A DNA stretch of 64,000 nt from Periplaneta americana (taxonomy: Eukaryota > Arthropoda > Insecta > Blattodea > Blattidae), in assembly GCF_040183065.1 (NCBI RefSeq), contig NC_091117.1, positions 99,761,001-99,825,000 on the forward strand. Reading direction: 5' to 3'. Positions 10,425 to 21,741 of this stretch are shown one piece after another. The notes below the pieces were generated by a model. The model saw only the letters and a program-made list of their open reading frames with translations. It was not told where the DNA came from and made no database searches. The position numbers and the translations under genes are program-made. Position 1 is the stretch's first letter; the number at the start of each line of letters is the position of its first letter.

Positions 10425-10680
10425 TCTTAGTTGATTATTTAACGACGCTGTATCAACTACTAGATTATTTAACATCGATGGTATTGATGATAGAGAGATG
10501 GTATTTGGCGACACGAGACCAAGGATTCGCCATAGATTATCCTGACATTTCCTTTTCGGTTGGGGTTATCGGATAAAGCCCAACCAGATAATAAGCCCAA
10601 GCTGGAATCGAACCCGCGCCCGAGCGCGACTGCTTATCGGCAGGCCTTAGCCCATTGAGCTACGCCAGTAGCTCTTTATG
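10425..10680 (-). mobile_element. tRNA-headed SINE
   Basis: The minus-strand head has A-box TAGCTCAATGGGCTAAGG and B-box GGTTCGATTCC. The body ends with a GCGTCGTTAAATAATC-type tail. The sequence ACGACGCTGTATCAACTACT also occurs, diverged, in the SINE fragment at 62790, so the tail is a family hallmark. TTATGTA-like sequence flanks both sides as a weak target duplication. Confidence 0.75.
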
Positions 10681-11822
10681 TACTTCTATGTCAGTTTAAC
10701 AAGTTTAAAATATGATTCTCGGGAGGAATCCGGGATCCATTTTTTTTAAATATGTCCCTATAAGTGTAGAAAGATTATACAAGTGTTCTATTGTTAGATC
10801 ACATTGTTTTCACACGATATAAGAGTGGGTGGTAATATGCCATTGAACTGTCAACGCCTGTATAATCGCTCTTTCACTTAAGCGGCATATTTCTATAATC
10901 TCAGATGATGGTATGACAAGACTCCCATTATTCTTTCGTTAAAAAAAAAATAAAAGATTTTGTTTACTGCTGGTAGGCTACGTACCATAAATTGAGTCTT
11001 TAGATTTATTACACCATATTTTTATTAATGATTTAACAACTAAGCCAGCAATGCATACAATCACGTTTTGACAATATTGTGTCATTGAGAATGATGTAAG
11101 AATGAGGAAATTGCAATCAATGTCTCCAGTAGAAGAATCATATCGCCTCTGATTCTCAAAACACATCAATGCACATTAGTGCGCTTTTATTTATTTATTA
11201 AAACAAGGAGGATTATTATTACAGTGAGTTAGGTGTTTGCAAATACCATTGGGTATATAGACATTTTTAATGGACATCCCTCTCTTTGTAATACAATTTA
11301 AATAAATTATTTAAGTATTTTCTAACGTATATAAAATAACATAAGGTAAAATATTCCATGTATTCGGTCATAGGAAATAGAAATAAACTAATAAGTCTAT
11401 TTATGTGCAATATAAGGTGTTTATATTTAAAACAATGCTTAGTTACAATATTTAGATTTACTTCCGTTATTTTATATTATTATACGTTAGACAATACGTA
11501 AATAAGTTTAGTTACTGTATATTACAGTGAAGGAGGAAATCCACTAAGAAAACGCCTATATACTCAATTGTATTTTCTAAATTCCGAATGCTTTATAGAA
11601 AAAAATCATTCGTGCTCCCCAAACATGGCGTCGCGCGAACCTGCGCGAGCAACGAGTTAGAAAGAGAAGACTATAGAGTGGTCATGTTGTCCTGTACAGC
11701 GCTCTTTGCGGTGCCACCGCGAAACACGGCAGATCTGAGCTAAGCGCCCACCTTTGTAAAAATTCGTCTGCTTACAATGTTGTATAACGGAGGTAAGAAG
11801 CACAAGAAAACGAAGAAAAAAC

Positions 11823-11893
11823 ATGCCTGTTGTGTGTGCTGCATATAACTGCAATGTCAAAAGGAAAAGGACACCTGATATATCATATTTCAT
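11823..11893 (+). pseudogene. THAP-like first exon
   Basis: The ATG at 11823 opens MPVVCAAYNCNVKRKRTPDI, then SYF, followed by a CAT|GTAAAT splice donor at 11894. The pattern M-x3-C-A-A-Y-x-C-x(n)-basic-S-x-F is that of a THAP-domain N-terminus (C2CH zinc finger, sequence-specific DNA binding). No downstream exon completing the C..H half was found before 12612. The duplicate at 29883 has Tyr in place of the first Cys, so at least that copy cannot bind zinc. Confidence 0.5.
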
Positions 11894-12387
11894 GTAAATT
11901 TTATGAAGTTAAGTCCATAGTTTTGTTAATTAGCAGCATTTGTTCATGCATAAATGTGTAACAACGCCCTGCATAAACAAAATAAATGGTTCACCGGTAA
12001 TGTACTTAAACTAAATACGGATAAAACCAATACAATTCCGTTTCAGACCCAATGAAAAACAAATAGCAATACAATATTAAAACTGTATTTCGACACCGGC
12101 ATCCTTTATTTCTGCTCCTTCTGTCATTATTGCTTATACAAGAAGACGATGAACTGTAGCTTATAAAGAGTAGGCCTATTTCGAAGACAAACGATTAATC
12201 AAATAAATGATTCACTAGTAACAAAGTTAAACTACATACGGATAAAACCGCTACAATTCCGTTTCAAACCTAGTAATAGCAATCAAATATTAAAATTGTA
12301 TTTCGACACTCGCATCCAAAATAACGCAAAACTCTGGGGTAGGTCGTATTGTTGTTAGTATTTTGACTGGAAGGACATGAAAGAACA

Positions 12388-12477
12388 TAATTGAGCACCC
12401 ATGTGCAGTAATGGGGTAAGTATGAATATATTTCGTAACTACTTACCCCATTATTGTACGTGGGTGCTCAATTATAC
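12388..12477. repeat. Small foldback hairpin
   Basis: ATAATTGAGCACCCA near 12390 and TGGGTGCTCAATTAT near 12475 are inverted. Pairing continues inward through TAATGGGGTAAGTA/TACTTACCCCATTA with few mismatches, leaving a ~17-bp loop. The copy at 30448-30536 has lost one G. It may be a minimal MITE. Confidence 0.75.
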
Positions 12478-12612
12478 ACTAATAATTATCTGTGGTGCCA
12501 CAGCCCTTGAAAGGCTCAGACAGACCAGCCGGCTGTTGGCCTCAAGTTCACATTTCGATAATAATTATACTTTACTGTAACAAAAAAACTGAAAGCGAGT
12601 TTTGTCATGTTT

Positions 12613-13105
12613 CACCCACGTTACAAGCTTGGAGGTAAAGGTTGTTTACTACAGATAGGGCCTACTTTCATTCTATATCTTATGGTATAGCAAATAGTTT
12701 TGCAACGTATAGAGACTGGGAAAACAATTTAATAAAATCATCCGAATCATACTCGTTCATTTTATAGGCAATCTTGCAGGTCGCATTTAAAAGAACCTAG
12801 GAATATTAACATTTTCTTCAGTATATTTGCTAGGACTTCTTGTCATACTGCATGACAATTTTGCTTAGGTTATTCTTTTAAGCATTCCTTCTAGGAATAG
12901 CTCAAGTGTTTTAAATTTAGCGTACATAAGTTTAGATTAAGTTCCTAGCACGAATTTGACGAAATACTAGGTTTTTCCACTTCAGTTTAATTGATTTATG
13001 CAAATGAAATTAAGACAGCTGACGATTCTAATGTCAGTTATCACCACGCCCACTTCTTTTTGGGCGCATAAGTTCATTACCGACGGTCGTTCAATTTTCT
13101 TCAAA
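12613..13105. other. No gene recognised; interior of the THAP-exon element
   Basis: Single-copy within the window. It contains a TATAGCAAATAG-rich AT stretch and no credible ORF. Confidence 0.5.
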
Positions 13106-13230
13106 CATGGCGGCGCAATGACCACTCTATATCTTTCTCTTTCTAACTCGTTGTGCGCGAGACGTTTCAAATTTGTACACGACACCAGCGCCAATTGTGT
13201 GTCTAGATATATAACTACAACGTCTTTGGA
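13106..13230 (+). promoter_or_regulatory. ATGGCGGC module
   Basis: ATGGCGGCGCAATGACC, then TTTCAAATTTGTACAC, GACACCAGCGCC and ATATAACTACAACGTCTTTGG in order. The TTTCAAWTTTG...ACACCAGCGC order is shared with 18600. AACGTCTTTGG also occurs at 100 (+) and 50055 (-). Regulatory role is inference; repeat membership is direct. Confidence 0.4.
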
Positions 13231-13554
13231 TAAAGCTAGTGCTCTAATGGTAACATGTACTTCAACCGTGTTAGCAGTTACATTTCACAATAGCTGAGAC
13301 CAGAGCCTTCTTTAGTTACAAGCCGGGGCATGGGTAGGTTTGGCAACGCAGAGTAGAGGCGGGAGATTTTTAAGTGATATTGTGTTTGCTCATTGCTTTC
13401 GTTACACGTAACGCGTATTTTTTCAATATTATTTCATGCACAAAGGTAAGATCAAGATTCAGAGTAGTGATGTAAATTATTACGGGTTCGAAAATAGCTA
13501 TACTTCAGAATACGGCGTAAGTAGGCTACTTACATACAAAGGATGCCACTTAAA

Positions 13555-14165
13555 ATAATTACAAAAAAAACATGTTTTTATTGATAGTACGGAGGTAAAT
13601 AAATAAATAAATAAAAAAGATATTCCTTGCACCGAAAATAATAAAATCAATAATGCAATAAAGACGTAAGTTCCTACGCAGTATTCTTAAGTTCCATTCA
13701 GTTAACAAATTTGTGGCTAGCAAATTGTCAATGTTTTGCGACTTAATGGTGTTTCATCTGTGAAAGGTTTAGGATATATTTTAATATTAGCTTATGCGAT
13801 TATCTATCGTGTTTTTCTACAAATATTTCAGATGCCTAGAAAGTGCTGTGTGCCTATGTGTCGTAGCAACTACACTTATAATTAAAAAAAAAATAAATAC
13901 ATACTTGTTTTTTTATTGATGGTACAAGGGAAAATAAATAAATACTTAAAGAAATGTTACTTGTACCAAAAATAAATAAAATAATGACGTACTTTCGCAA
14001 TACCCTATTCCAATCAATTAACCATTATGTGGCTAGTAAATTGACAATGTTTCGCCGCTTAATTTGTTTCACCTCTGACATGAAAGGTGTAGGATATCAT
14101 ATGCATTTTAATTTCATGTGATTATGTCGTGCTTTTCTATAAATATTTCAGATGTCCAGGAAGTC
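13555..14165 (+). repeat. Diverged ~320-bp tandem duplication with start-codon modules
   Basis: Two units share TTTTTATTGATRGTAC, GTGGCTAG(C/T)AAATTG, GGT(T/G)TAGGATAT and AAATATTTCAGATG, ending at a splice-acceptor-like TTTCAG before ATG. Divergence is substantial, so the duplication is old. Confidence 0.65.
13832..13885 (+). pseudogene. THAP-like start exon fragment
   Basis: MPRKCCVPMCRSNYTYN, then TAA, preceded by TTTTTCTACAAATATTTCAG, a plausible splice acceptor. MPRKCCVPxCxSNY is a common opening of THAP domains. The frame stops directly into the next tandem unit. A second decayed start (MSRKSVLV) sits at 14152 in the same context. Confidence 0.45.
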
Positions 14166-14970
14166 AGTTTTAGTTTGAACCTGGTCAGTCACCATAACAA
14201 TACTGTTATCCTAAATTATTTGTTATAAACTTTTTAAAATATAATTTTAAATAAATATAACTACAGGGTGAATGTAGAGTATCCAACGCCCACTGAACGA
14301 ATATTTCACTTTTATCACGCCAATGTTGCGCTATAATCGTATATGCAAGGTAGGCTATAACAAAAACCTAAACTAACCAAATCTAACCTGTGAAAGAAGC
14401 AACAAGTTATACTAAATACATGTAAAATTGGCCTATGTCTCTATAGTGGGCGGGACATAAGTAACATTGACCAAACCAACAAAGTGATTATATGCATCTA
14501 CAAATTATAGATAGTTCTGACGTATAGCAGGCATTCTGAATCTTCAACAAAACTGCAACATTTATGGGATCACAAAACAGCTGTTTACAATGACTTTGAA
14601 AACCAACGGCGTAACTTTATTGATATAGCAGGCGAGACCCAACAATTTGACTAGAATTCTGATACACACAAACCACAAATAAGAGTATAAAAATTTGGTT
14701 ATACAATATTTAATAGAATAGTCAATTACTTTGTCATCCATAACCGTAAAAATTCCCAAAGACTGCAACCATTTTATTTTCACTTATTTCTTGTTTTTTA
14801 TCACCAACACGCATTTAGTTTATAATATATCAACAATTAACGTTTGGTACGACCGCAAACATAATTCCATCGACACACACTTATATTGTAACATTAATTT
14901 ACATTGGAAATCGGCATTAGCACAAACACGTGTACTGTACGGTCAGCCTCCGGGTGACAGTTAATTACAG
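14166..14970. other. No gene recognised
   Basis: AT-rich; ORFs up to 77 codons without recognisable motifs. Confidence 0.5.
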
Positions 14971-14974
14971 TGTT

Positions 14975-15075
14975 GCCGACGTATGGCCCCGGCCAAGCCC
15001 CTACAGTCTCGGCTGCGCGAAACGAGGAAACCGGGGCAAATTGAACGCTGCGCTTGCCGCCATATTGTTGGAGAG
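14975..15075 (-). promoter_or_regulatory. ATGGCGGC module, minus orientation
   Basis: On the minus strand: ATATGGCGGCAAGCGCAGCG, TTCAATTTGCCCC, TTTCGCGCAGCC and CTGTAGGGGCTTGGCC, the same order as 330-400 and 53275-53345. GC-rich in an AT-rich neighbourhood. Confidence 0.45.
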
Positions 15076-15079
15076 CAGA

Positions 15080-15829
15080 CAAATAATAGCAGTGCGTAAA
15101 TCACGCAATTTAACGCTGTGATGATCTAAAATTGACATATTATGGCCATTTTCGACGTTTAACGTAAAATTAGGACGAAATAAACATATTCAAAGTTTCA
15201 TTGATATGTGTTAGAACATTAAAGAAAAGAAAATACGTATCCAGCAATTTATAGAAAACATACTGATACATCCATAAATAGGCTTACACAATACACATTA
15301 TAGATTGTATAATTTTACGATAATCAGCAAATTGTTAGGTTTCAGAGAATCTAAAATTATATTAACATATTAACTCTTAGATCACAAGACATAAATATAT
15401 GCACCTTGATTACACAAGTTCTTGTTATAATCAAATTCCTAAGTGAAATAAATATGCGATAATCAGTACAGACTTGTTAAGTTTTAGAGAATCAAAAATA
15501 AATTATATTACCGGTACTTTTAGACCACAGGACATAGGTAATCTGGCAAAATATAATATGCGAAGGTAGCCAAATTACATTGAATTCATTCTTCAATTAA
15601 TAAGGGTAATGCTATCAATTATAAAAAGTATCGGTACCTAATACATTGCAAACAATAGGTAACGTGAAGACCTAAAAACTAAACAATCACTTTATGCAAG
15701 ATAAAAAAAAACACATACTTTTTATGTGTGGATTTTTACATATTGTATTTTTATTTTAAATAAATAAAATAGATATATTATCATTGCTTGCGGAGTGATG
15801 GTACATAATTTTTATGCACATATGCAATA
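15080..15829. other. No gene recognised
   Basis: AT-rich with diverged internal repeats (CGATAATCAG...TTGTTAGGTTT at 15318 and CGATAATCAG...TTGTTAAGTTT at 15457). No ORF of note. Confidence 0.5.
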
Positions 15830-16040
15830 TCAATAAGATGCCATTCCTTGCTTTTGTTCATTCTTCAAATTTTCATCAATGGATTGTAACCATTTAAATT
15901 TGTCAGATTTAATCATAGCTTTAACTTGTTTTCTGTAATTGGAAAAAATTTGATAATGGTGATCAGTTTTGAATTTCTTAAAATTTCTATGTGCTTTGTT
16001 CTTTTTCCTAATAAGTATACGCAAGGTATTTGAAAACCAT

Positions 16041-16973
16041 TTAGGATAGTGCGATTTTTTTTACGAAAGTGACAGGAACAGCAAGAGAAATAGCTTTGTT
16101 CATAATTTGGGATAACGCGTTAGCAGCAACGTTAACATCAGTAGTTTGATATATGGAATTCCAATCATGATTGTATAGAGTGGAATAGAGTTTCAAGTAA
16201 TCACCTTGAGAATAGTTTATGAAGGTACTAGATTGGCAGTGATCAGGTAGCGACAAATACACTTCAAGATTAATGGAGATAGATGGATGATAAGAATCCT
16301 CCAAAACTAGAGAATGATTGGCTAGTTTTACTGTACTATTAATAATATTAGTAAAGACGAGATCAAGTAGATTTTTACTTGAGACAGTAAAATTAATTTG
16401 GTTTAATCCCAGAAGGCAAGGCGAGGAATGTAAATCACTGGACTTAATTTTAGAGTAGTAATGAATATCATTAAGATTAAGACCAGTTGACCAATCCATA
16501 CCAGGACAATTGAAATCACCAATAATTACTATTCTAAAATTATGAGTATCAAGGTTTTTTTCAAGAAAATTGAGGTAAGATTTTAAGTGATTATGACCGA
16601 AATCAGGTGGGAAGTAATGATTTCCAATTAATAAATTAATACCATCAGCCATTTTAATTTCAATCCAAACACATTCATTAATAATTTCTAAATCATATCG
16701 CCGACAGGTAAAAGGTAACTGGTTGTTAATCGCTGTTAGGACACCCCCACCTCTTTTTTTATTGGTGTCCTCATACGTTCTGTCTGCTCGAAACACAGTA
16801 TAATTGTTAGGGAATAAGTTTGTATTTAATACTGATTCAGATAACCATGTTTCAGTAAGACAGATAATGATATCATTATTACTTACTACATTTTGAAAAA
16901 TTTCATCAATTTTTGTATTAAGACCACGAACATTTTGGTAAAATATCTCAAGATGATTATTAGAACTGTGCAT
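16041..16973 (-). pseudogene. LINE ORF2, APE-type endonuclease part
   Basis: Opens MHSSNNHLEIFYQNVRGLNT. Visible APE motifs: NVRGLNTK, LTETWLS, RGGGVLTAI, GDFNCPGMDW, LDLVFTN and SYHPSISI. The usual catalytic SDH motif reads SYH, which I recall as common in CR1-type insect LINEs. The endonuclease nicks target DNA for target-primed reverse transcription. The frame ends at ...VTFVKKIALS through a homopolymer slip at ~16057-16064; the linker continues in another frame (15830-16056). Without RT it is not autonomous. Confidence 0.8.
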
Positions 16974-16992
16974 TGAGAGTTAGAGAATAATA

Positions 16993-18087
16993 TTAAGAGG
17001 CATTAACCCTAGAATCAACTGAAGTACCTGGTGGAGCAAAATGCTGCTCAGGTTTAAGTTTACCAAAAAAGGGTGCAATGAGGCATCCCGCAGGCCAAAC
17101 ATCAGAATTATTAATTAACTCGAAATCCCTCTCATCAACTGAGATATGAAAAGAGGAATACGACTGGTATTTTGTTTTCAATTTAGTTATTTCGAGAGAC
17201 CTTAATTTACGTTGATGAAAGAGTGAATCCTTAATATTATTCTCGTTTACATTAGGACTAAATCTAGAAACAAAAAGAGATTTGGTTCTGATTCTCTCTG
17301 GAGCCATTTCTAAGTTGCTATTAGTTAGAGTGCCAACTTTAGGATCTCGTTTCTTAAATTTTTTGCGAGTGACAGTTTGAAATCCATCAGAGTCTACGTT
17401 ATTTGATAACGCAACAGTGCTATCGTCTGTGCGTACGACAGCAGAGATTACCTCATTACTGTTATGATGAGTAAGAGAAAATGAAGTACTCGGTGCTGAC
17501 TTCGCATGATTGCGAGAATTAACAGTGTCAGACAAAACACTACTGTAGGATTTAGTAACCGGGTGAACAGTGGACTGTTGACCCAATTTAGGGACAATCT
17601 GATCAGGCTTACAAGGACAGGAATTTTTTACCAAAATCTCGGCCATTTGTAATTTGAGGGCAGTATTCTCGCTCTTTAATTCACCCATTTCCTTTTCAAG
17701 ATTTTTAACATGCTCCAGAATAACTGTTAAAGTATCTAGAATGGATTCACTATTCAATCGTACCGTCTCTATTTGTACAGAGAGAGATTCCGTACTTTGT
17801 AAATTAGGTAGTTCAAGTTCCCTAGTAGGCGAGATGATCTTCTTATCGGTCTTCTTGGTCGGTTTCACAGGAGTGTTATCACTATGAACCGCCTTCGCAG
17901 CACTGGTACACTCATCACACTTGAAGGAGGAAATGCCTCCCTTCATGAAAAAATCGTATTCCACTTCACTCATATTTAAACAGTCAAGATGAAATCTTAG
18001 GCCACAAGGCCCAACACACTTCAGGAACTTTTGTCTGCCGAAGAAAGCAGCGCTACATTTAGAACATGTATCTTTACTAGGCGGCAT
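16993..18087 (-). CDS. LINE ORF1 protein with PHD finger and coiled coil
   Basis: 364 aa, uninterrupted. Residues ~8-60 form a C4HC3 PHD-type zinc finger (CSKCSAAF, CVGPCG, FHLDC, FKCDEC). Residues ~125-150 are heptad-like (LEKEMGELKSENTALKLQ), suggesting oligomerisation. The C-terminal ~90 residues (TKSLFVSRFSPNVNENNIKD to VWPAGCLIAPFFGKL) resemble an RNA-binding ORF1 C-terminus. ORF1 proteins bind element RNA in the ribonucleoprotein. It ends 19 bp before ORF2 begins. The intact frame suggests either a young insertion or limited decay; whether it is transcribed is unknown. Confidence 0.75.
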   Translation of the reverse strand: MPPSKDTCSKCSAAFFGRQKFLKCVGPCGLRFHLDCLNMSEVEYDFFMKGGISSFKCDECTSAAKAVHSDNTPVKPTKKTDKKIISPTRELELPNLQSTESLSVQIETVRLNSESILDTLTVILEHVKNLEKEMGELKSENTALKLQMAEILVKNSCPCKPDQIVPKLGQQSTVHPVTKSYSSVLSDTVNSRNHAKSAPSTSFSLTHHNSNEVISAVVRTDDSTVALSNNVDSDGFQTVTRKKFKKRDPKVGTLTNSNLEMAPERIRTKSLFVSRFSPNVNENNIKDSLFHQRKLRSLEITKLKTKYQSYSSFHISVDERDFELINNSDVWPAGCLIAPFFGKLKPEQHFAPPGTSVDSRVNAS

Positions 18088-18190
18088 TGTACGCAGTTAA
18101 CTAAGAGCCTTAAATGAGGACACAGACGAATGTAGTAACAACTAAACACTGTGAAAACAGCGGAGCTACACAAAAAGTCGACCGCTCTTC

Positions 18191-18242
18191 ATGACGACTA
18201 GAAGCCGAATGACGACTAGAAGCCGAATGGCGACTAGAAGCC

Positions 18243-18244
<2 letters not shown>
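18191..18244 (-). repeat. Three 18-bp tandem repeats in the LINE 5' UTR
   Basis: ATGACGACTAGAAGCCGA repeated twice, then one variant ending CCGT. It lies between the ORF1 leader and the (TAA)n tract. Short 5' UTR repeats are common in LINE promoters, but function is inferred. Confidence 0.85.

Positions 18245-18308
<64 letters not shown>
18243..18308 (+). repeat. (TAA)n microsatellite at the LINE 5' end
   Basis: About 21 perfect units bordering the 5' repeats of the LINE; the poly-Ile ORF is an artefact. Confidence 0.95.
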
Positions 18309-18594
18309 GCCATTTAACAATATAACAAACTAGTGCTTATTCTTATCGAGAAAGTAGACGTGACAACGTGACGCTTAGAGTGAAACCTACAGAGCAACAA
18401 TCGGTCGGCAAAATTATTTTTTTAAACCACACCGCACGTTATTGTATGATGCCGACATGTTAAGCATGAGTCCGCGGCGATAATATATCATCTTTCAAAA
18501 TTATATTGCCATTATTTTCACACTATTCACTAAAAACACCCGAGACAAAACAAAGGACAAGTATGACAATCGTGTTTACCGCTCTATTTCTACC

Positions 18595-18690
18595 AATAGC
18601 ATGGCGGCGTAAACATGCGCAGACTGGTTTCAATTTTGGACAGCACACCAGCGCTCTGTGTGAGTCTACAGTCCATGAGGATTTACTTGT
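18595..18690 (+). promoter_or_regulatory. ATGGCGGC module
   Basis: ATGGCGGCGTAAACATGCGC, GGTTTCAATTTTGG, ACACCAGCGCTC; same order as 13106. It lies upstream (+) of nothing recognisable and downstream of the minus-strand transposon ORF at 18743. Confidence 0.4.
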
Positions 18691-18742
18691 CTAGTCCCTT
18701 TTAGAAAGAGAAAGAATACTCACCATCTCTCTCTACCCTCAT

Positions 18743-19039
18743 TTATGGTGACGGCGGTATGGTCGACACTCCTTCCAGCGACCAGGAGTTAGCAGCGGCG
18801 GCACTCTCTTCCTCTTCAAATTCTGACTCCTCTCCGCCAGAAAGTTCCTCGTCCGTGTCCGTGTCATCCAAATTTATTACGAATCGATCGCTAATTTCGT
18901 CTACTAGTCCGTCCTTCTCCCAATAAAATTGTTCGACTTTTTCCACGTGTTCACAGGCCTTTCTCCAATTATCTTCCGTCACTTTTGCAAGAGCGCTCTC
19001 AAACAACAATTTCACATCTTTACTTTTGAACGAACATTG
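18743..19039 (-). pseudogene. Transposon ORF C-terminal tail cut by the inverted repeat
   Basis: The frame is open from the arm boundary: QCSFKSKDVKLLFESALAKV, TEDNWRKACEHVEKVE, FYWEKDGLVDEISDRFVINL, then an acidic tail (DDTDTDEELSGGEES) and PPSP stop. The W-x3-C-x-H-V-x-K-V-E...D-x-F-x-I-N-L pattern looks like the acidic C-terminal tail of DDE-type transposases in insects (recall, not searched). The N-terminal part is missing because arm A' starts at 19040; in the arm the frame hits a stop within two codons. So the breakpoint lies inside a former gene. Confidence 0.45.
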
Positions 19040-20799
19040 CTGTTAACATTGCTGGAATAGGGAAATTGACGCTCTCTCTCAGTTTTTATGCTGCAAATTC
19101 CATTCTAGGGCACTGATAATAATTTGTAAATATACTGACATGTAACTAAATGTCTCACATTATATTACCAGTATATTATGTTATGTTATATTATATTAAT
19201 GTTTTCCAAAATGTGCTCTGCGAATCCACAGGGATCCGCCAACAGTTACCAGAGAATCCGCGATTTCAAAATAATATTTTATTTCATTTAGGAATATCTG
19301 TAATATGTTCGAAGACTTATTTAGAGGATGGTTTTTAGTTATACTGGTCAATAATGTGTTGTAACTTTACATTGAAAATCTCCTCTTCGCTATGTAGCAT
19401 ACATGAGTGCAAAAGGGGAAAAGTTTCATTGAATACAGTATTCAGAAAAGCAGAGTCATAAAAAGGGAAGAAAAATATTGACCTTTTGTAAGCAGTTACT
19501 AAAGAGAGATGTTAAAAGGAAACTAAATTTTATAGCTAAAGCAATTTTTTTTTCTCCTAGTGATCCTCAGACAGCCACGGTGAAATGATGGACACCGAAT
19601 TTCTAAAACGAAACATTGAAAGTGTCACTCAACCAACTTACCACATTGCGGAAACAGAAGGCTAACTTTAAAACCGGGTAACTCCTTTTTTCTATAGGAT
19701 GAAAGTCTCTTCTTTCCAGAATGTTGAAGGGCAAGGTTTACCGTTTTTTCCTTCTTTTCATTGAAATTGTGAGACCGTCATGTCTCATTTTTATGGTTTT
19801 ATTTCTTTCCCAACTCTAAATGCACGTGTAACAAAGGTTTTATTTTCAAAAGACTTATATGTGCCACTTTTCCTTTCAAAGGAAAGATTTTTTGTCTTTC
19901 AGCTTTCTAAAAATCCTTCTCCAGTATTTCTTTGATTTTAAACGTCAGTTTTTTGTCTGACAGCTTTATTATCAGTTCAGTCCGATAGTCACTCTCGACA
20001 GTTCTATATTAGTTAGTGTTAAGTTAGTGCGAAGTATTAAGTATAAGTTCTTCGGAACAGTGAAAGTGGATCTTTTTGTATGGAAAAGGTCATAGTTTCC
20101 TGACAAAGAATGTCATCAGTTATTAATATTCATTCATGTGTTTGTGTTAAAAATCTGTGTAACGTGTGTATGAAAGGCTGTGTGGCTACAGTTTCCAGCA
20201 TAATAAACTTATTATATATTAAGTTTATTAATTTTTGTACAGTGCCATTTGTCTGGATCGGTGGCTAATAAAAACAATAAAGGTGACAAAGGAAAAAATC
20301 AAAATACTGTCATCGCCTGATGTCGCACCAGACAGAGAATTCAACTTTCTTCGATTTTCCCCAAACTTCAAAGAAATTTTTTTCAGACGAGGTAACAGCA
20401 ACATTCTTCATGATAGAATTTACAAAGCATTTTATTTTTAGCTGTGCACGCAAACACTGAAATTATAGAAATACTAGTATACAGCAGTATAGAGCTCCAC
20501 TGTAAACATGTCCATTTTATATTACTTATTCTTATATAATTCGCACTGAGTATGATCATTTACTTTCTAAATCGAGCGTCAAAACACAGGAGTCTTAGAC
20601 CAGAAGGGAAGCTCTACTTTTTTCATGAACTACTGGCTATGCATGGTAATTAATGTGTTGTCGATGTTAAATAGGGATATTTAGTTGATATGAACTTCTC
20701 AAGATTATCGAAAATACTACTCACAAGAGCATTCGGTGTGTTATAACTGTTTAAGCCCCTAAAGAAAGTACCATGCCTTGTTATTTACACAAGTCTTTC

Positions 20800-21097
20800 A
20801 TAATACTACTGGGGAACCCCGAACTTTTTTTGGAATTCGGAAGTTATCAGTGAGAAAAAAATTTGGATCATTATGCATAGGGAATAATCACCATTTGCGA
20901 GGAAATAAACTAGGATTAATACTGTACCATAGTCTACTCACTTCGCACAATCGGGAGTATTTAGATGGTGTTCATATGTACCGGTTTATCCTTGCCACCC
21001 AAATTTTTCTTCTTTTCTTGTCCTTGAGGTATCCGATAAAGATGTACTCCTTTCTCTTGCCTTTTGTAACATCCATACACACATAACACTGCGGCAT
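20800..21097 (-). pseudogene. THAP-domain first exon(s), arm copy
   Basis: Mirror of 3868-4165, with the same ATG (21095-21097), the same in-frame TGA in place of Trp and the same GTGAGT donor. Confidence 0.55.
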
Positions 21098-21367
21098 TTT
21101 ACTGTGTTTAAACTAAGAAGAAAACTGCTATTTAATTTAATTTAATGATTTTCATATTCTAGTACTCGCGGGCTTCCCACTCTTGATCATACCACAGTCT
21201 AGTACTATATACAGTCACGAAGCTTGAGTTGATGAGGGTACTAGCCTAGTACTAGGAACAATAGACTGTGCTGGTACTGTTTTACATTGTATTTGATGAG
21301 GCGATAATAGCGATCCTGTAGTGTTTAGCAACTATCCATGGATTAATATTAGAGGAGAAAAATTCGC

Positions 21368-21440
21368 TCCAGCACCGGGGATCGAACCCGGGTCCTTGGT
21401 TCTACGTACCAAGTGCTCTACCCAATTGAGCTATGCTGAA
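21368..21440 (-). other. tRNA-like cassette unit b, arm copy
   Basis: Identical cloverleaf to 3525-3597: loop ACGTAGA with C33, perfect T-stem, followed by GAGCGAATTTTTCTCC. Confidence 0.6.
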
Positions 21441-21741
21441 GTTCAATCCACAGCACCGAATCGAATCCCTCTCCTCCAGTGTTTTTCCCTTTGTGGCCTG
21501 ACTCCAAGTTCGAATGTATGTTGACATTTATATTAAGTGAAGTGCCATTATACAAGGAGCGCACTTAGCTGAGTTACTTGGTGGTCGGTATTCCACAGTA
21601 ATCTGTACAAGAATATGCACTGTTGCTCGAAGAAACTCCGTAAAGATCAAGAGGAGTAGTTACTCCTCTTGGTAAAGATTTTTTTTTTGGTCCTACAGAA
21701 TACATCTGTTATGGTAACAATATTAGAGGAGAAAAATTCGC

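Larger units (their letters stand above)
7951..12612 (+). repeat. Segment B (left), direct copy of 26011-30672
   Basis: A constant offset of 18060 bases over ~4.66 kb, apart from a compensating pair of one-base indels near 12.0-12.45 kb. Only scattered substitutions are seen. Left boundary: identical from AAAATTCCATCTTATTTG, with unrelated sequence before. Right boundary: identical to TTTGTCATGTTT, then CACCC here versus ATATC in the other copy. It includes a truncated hAT, a SINE and half of a THAP-exon element. Confidence 0.95.
11651..13152 (+). mobile_element. THAP-exon-bearing TIR element (~1.5 kb)
   Basis: The left end reads AACGAGTTAGAAAGAGAAG, then ACTATAGAGTGGTCAT (11651-11685). 13118-13152 is its inverted partner (ATGACCACTCTATATCTTTC, then TCTTTCTAACTCGTT). 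Both ends abut GC-rich ATGG(C)G modules. A THAP-like first exon lies 138 bp inside the left end. Segment B in the right locus ends at 30672, inside this element, so only the left half is duplicated. No transposase core is visible; superfamily unassigned (P-like is a guess because of THAP). Confidence 0.5.
15830..18310 (-). mobile_element. CR1-like non-LTR retrotransposon lacking its reverse transcriptase
   Basis: Order on the minus strand: (ATT)n, three 18-bp 5' repeats, ORF1 with PHD finger, a 19-bp gap, ORF2 with APE endonuclease, a frameshift in an 8-bp A/T homopolymer, about 65 codons of endonuclease-RT linker, then the end near 15830. RT and 3' UTR are absent although the 5' part is well preserved. 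That is the opposite of normal 5' truncation and points to a later deletion or breakpoint at about 15835. Confidence 0.75.

Noticed and set aside
10249..10434. ORFs dominated by poly-Leu, poly-Asn, poly-Ile, poly-Tyr, poly-Met or RE repeats (also at 2409, 18110, 28309, 36631, 42150, 43106, 57650)
   Set aside because: They are translations of ATT, TAA, ATA, ATC or TC microsatellites and contain no other domain.
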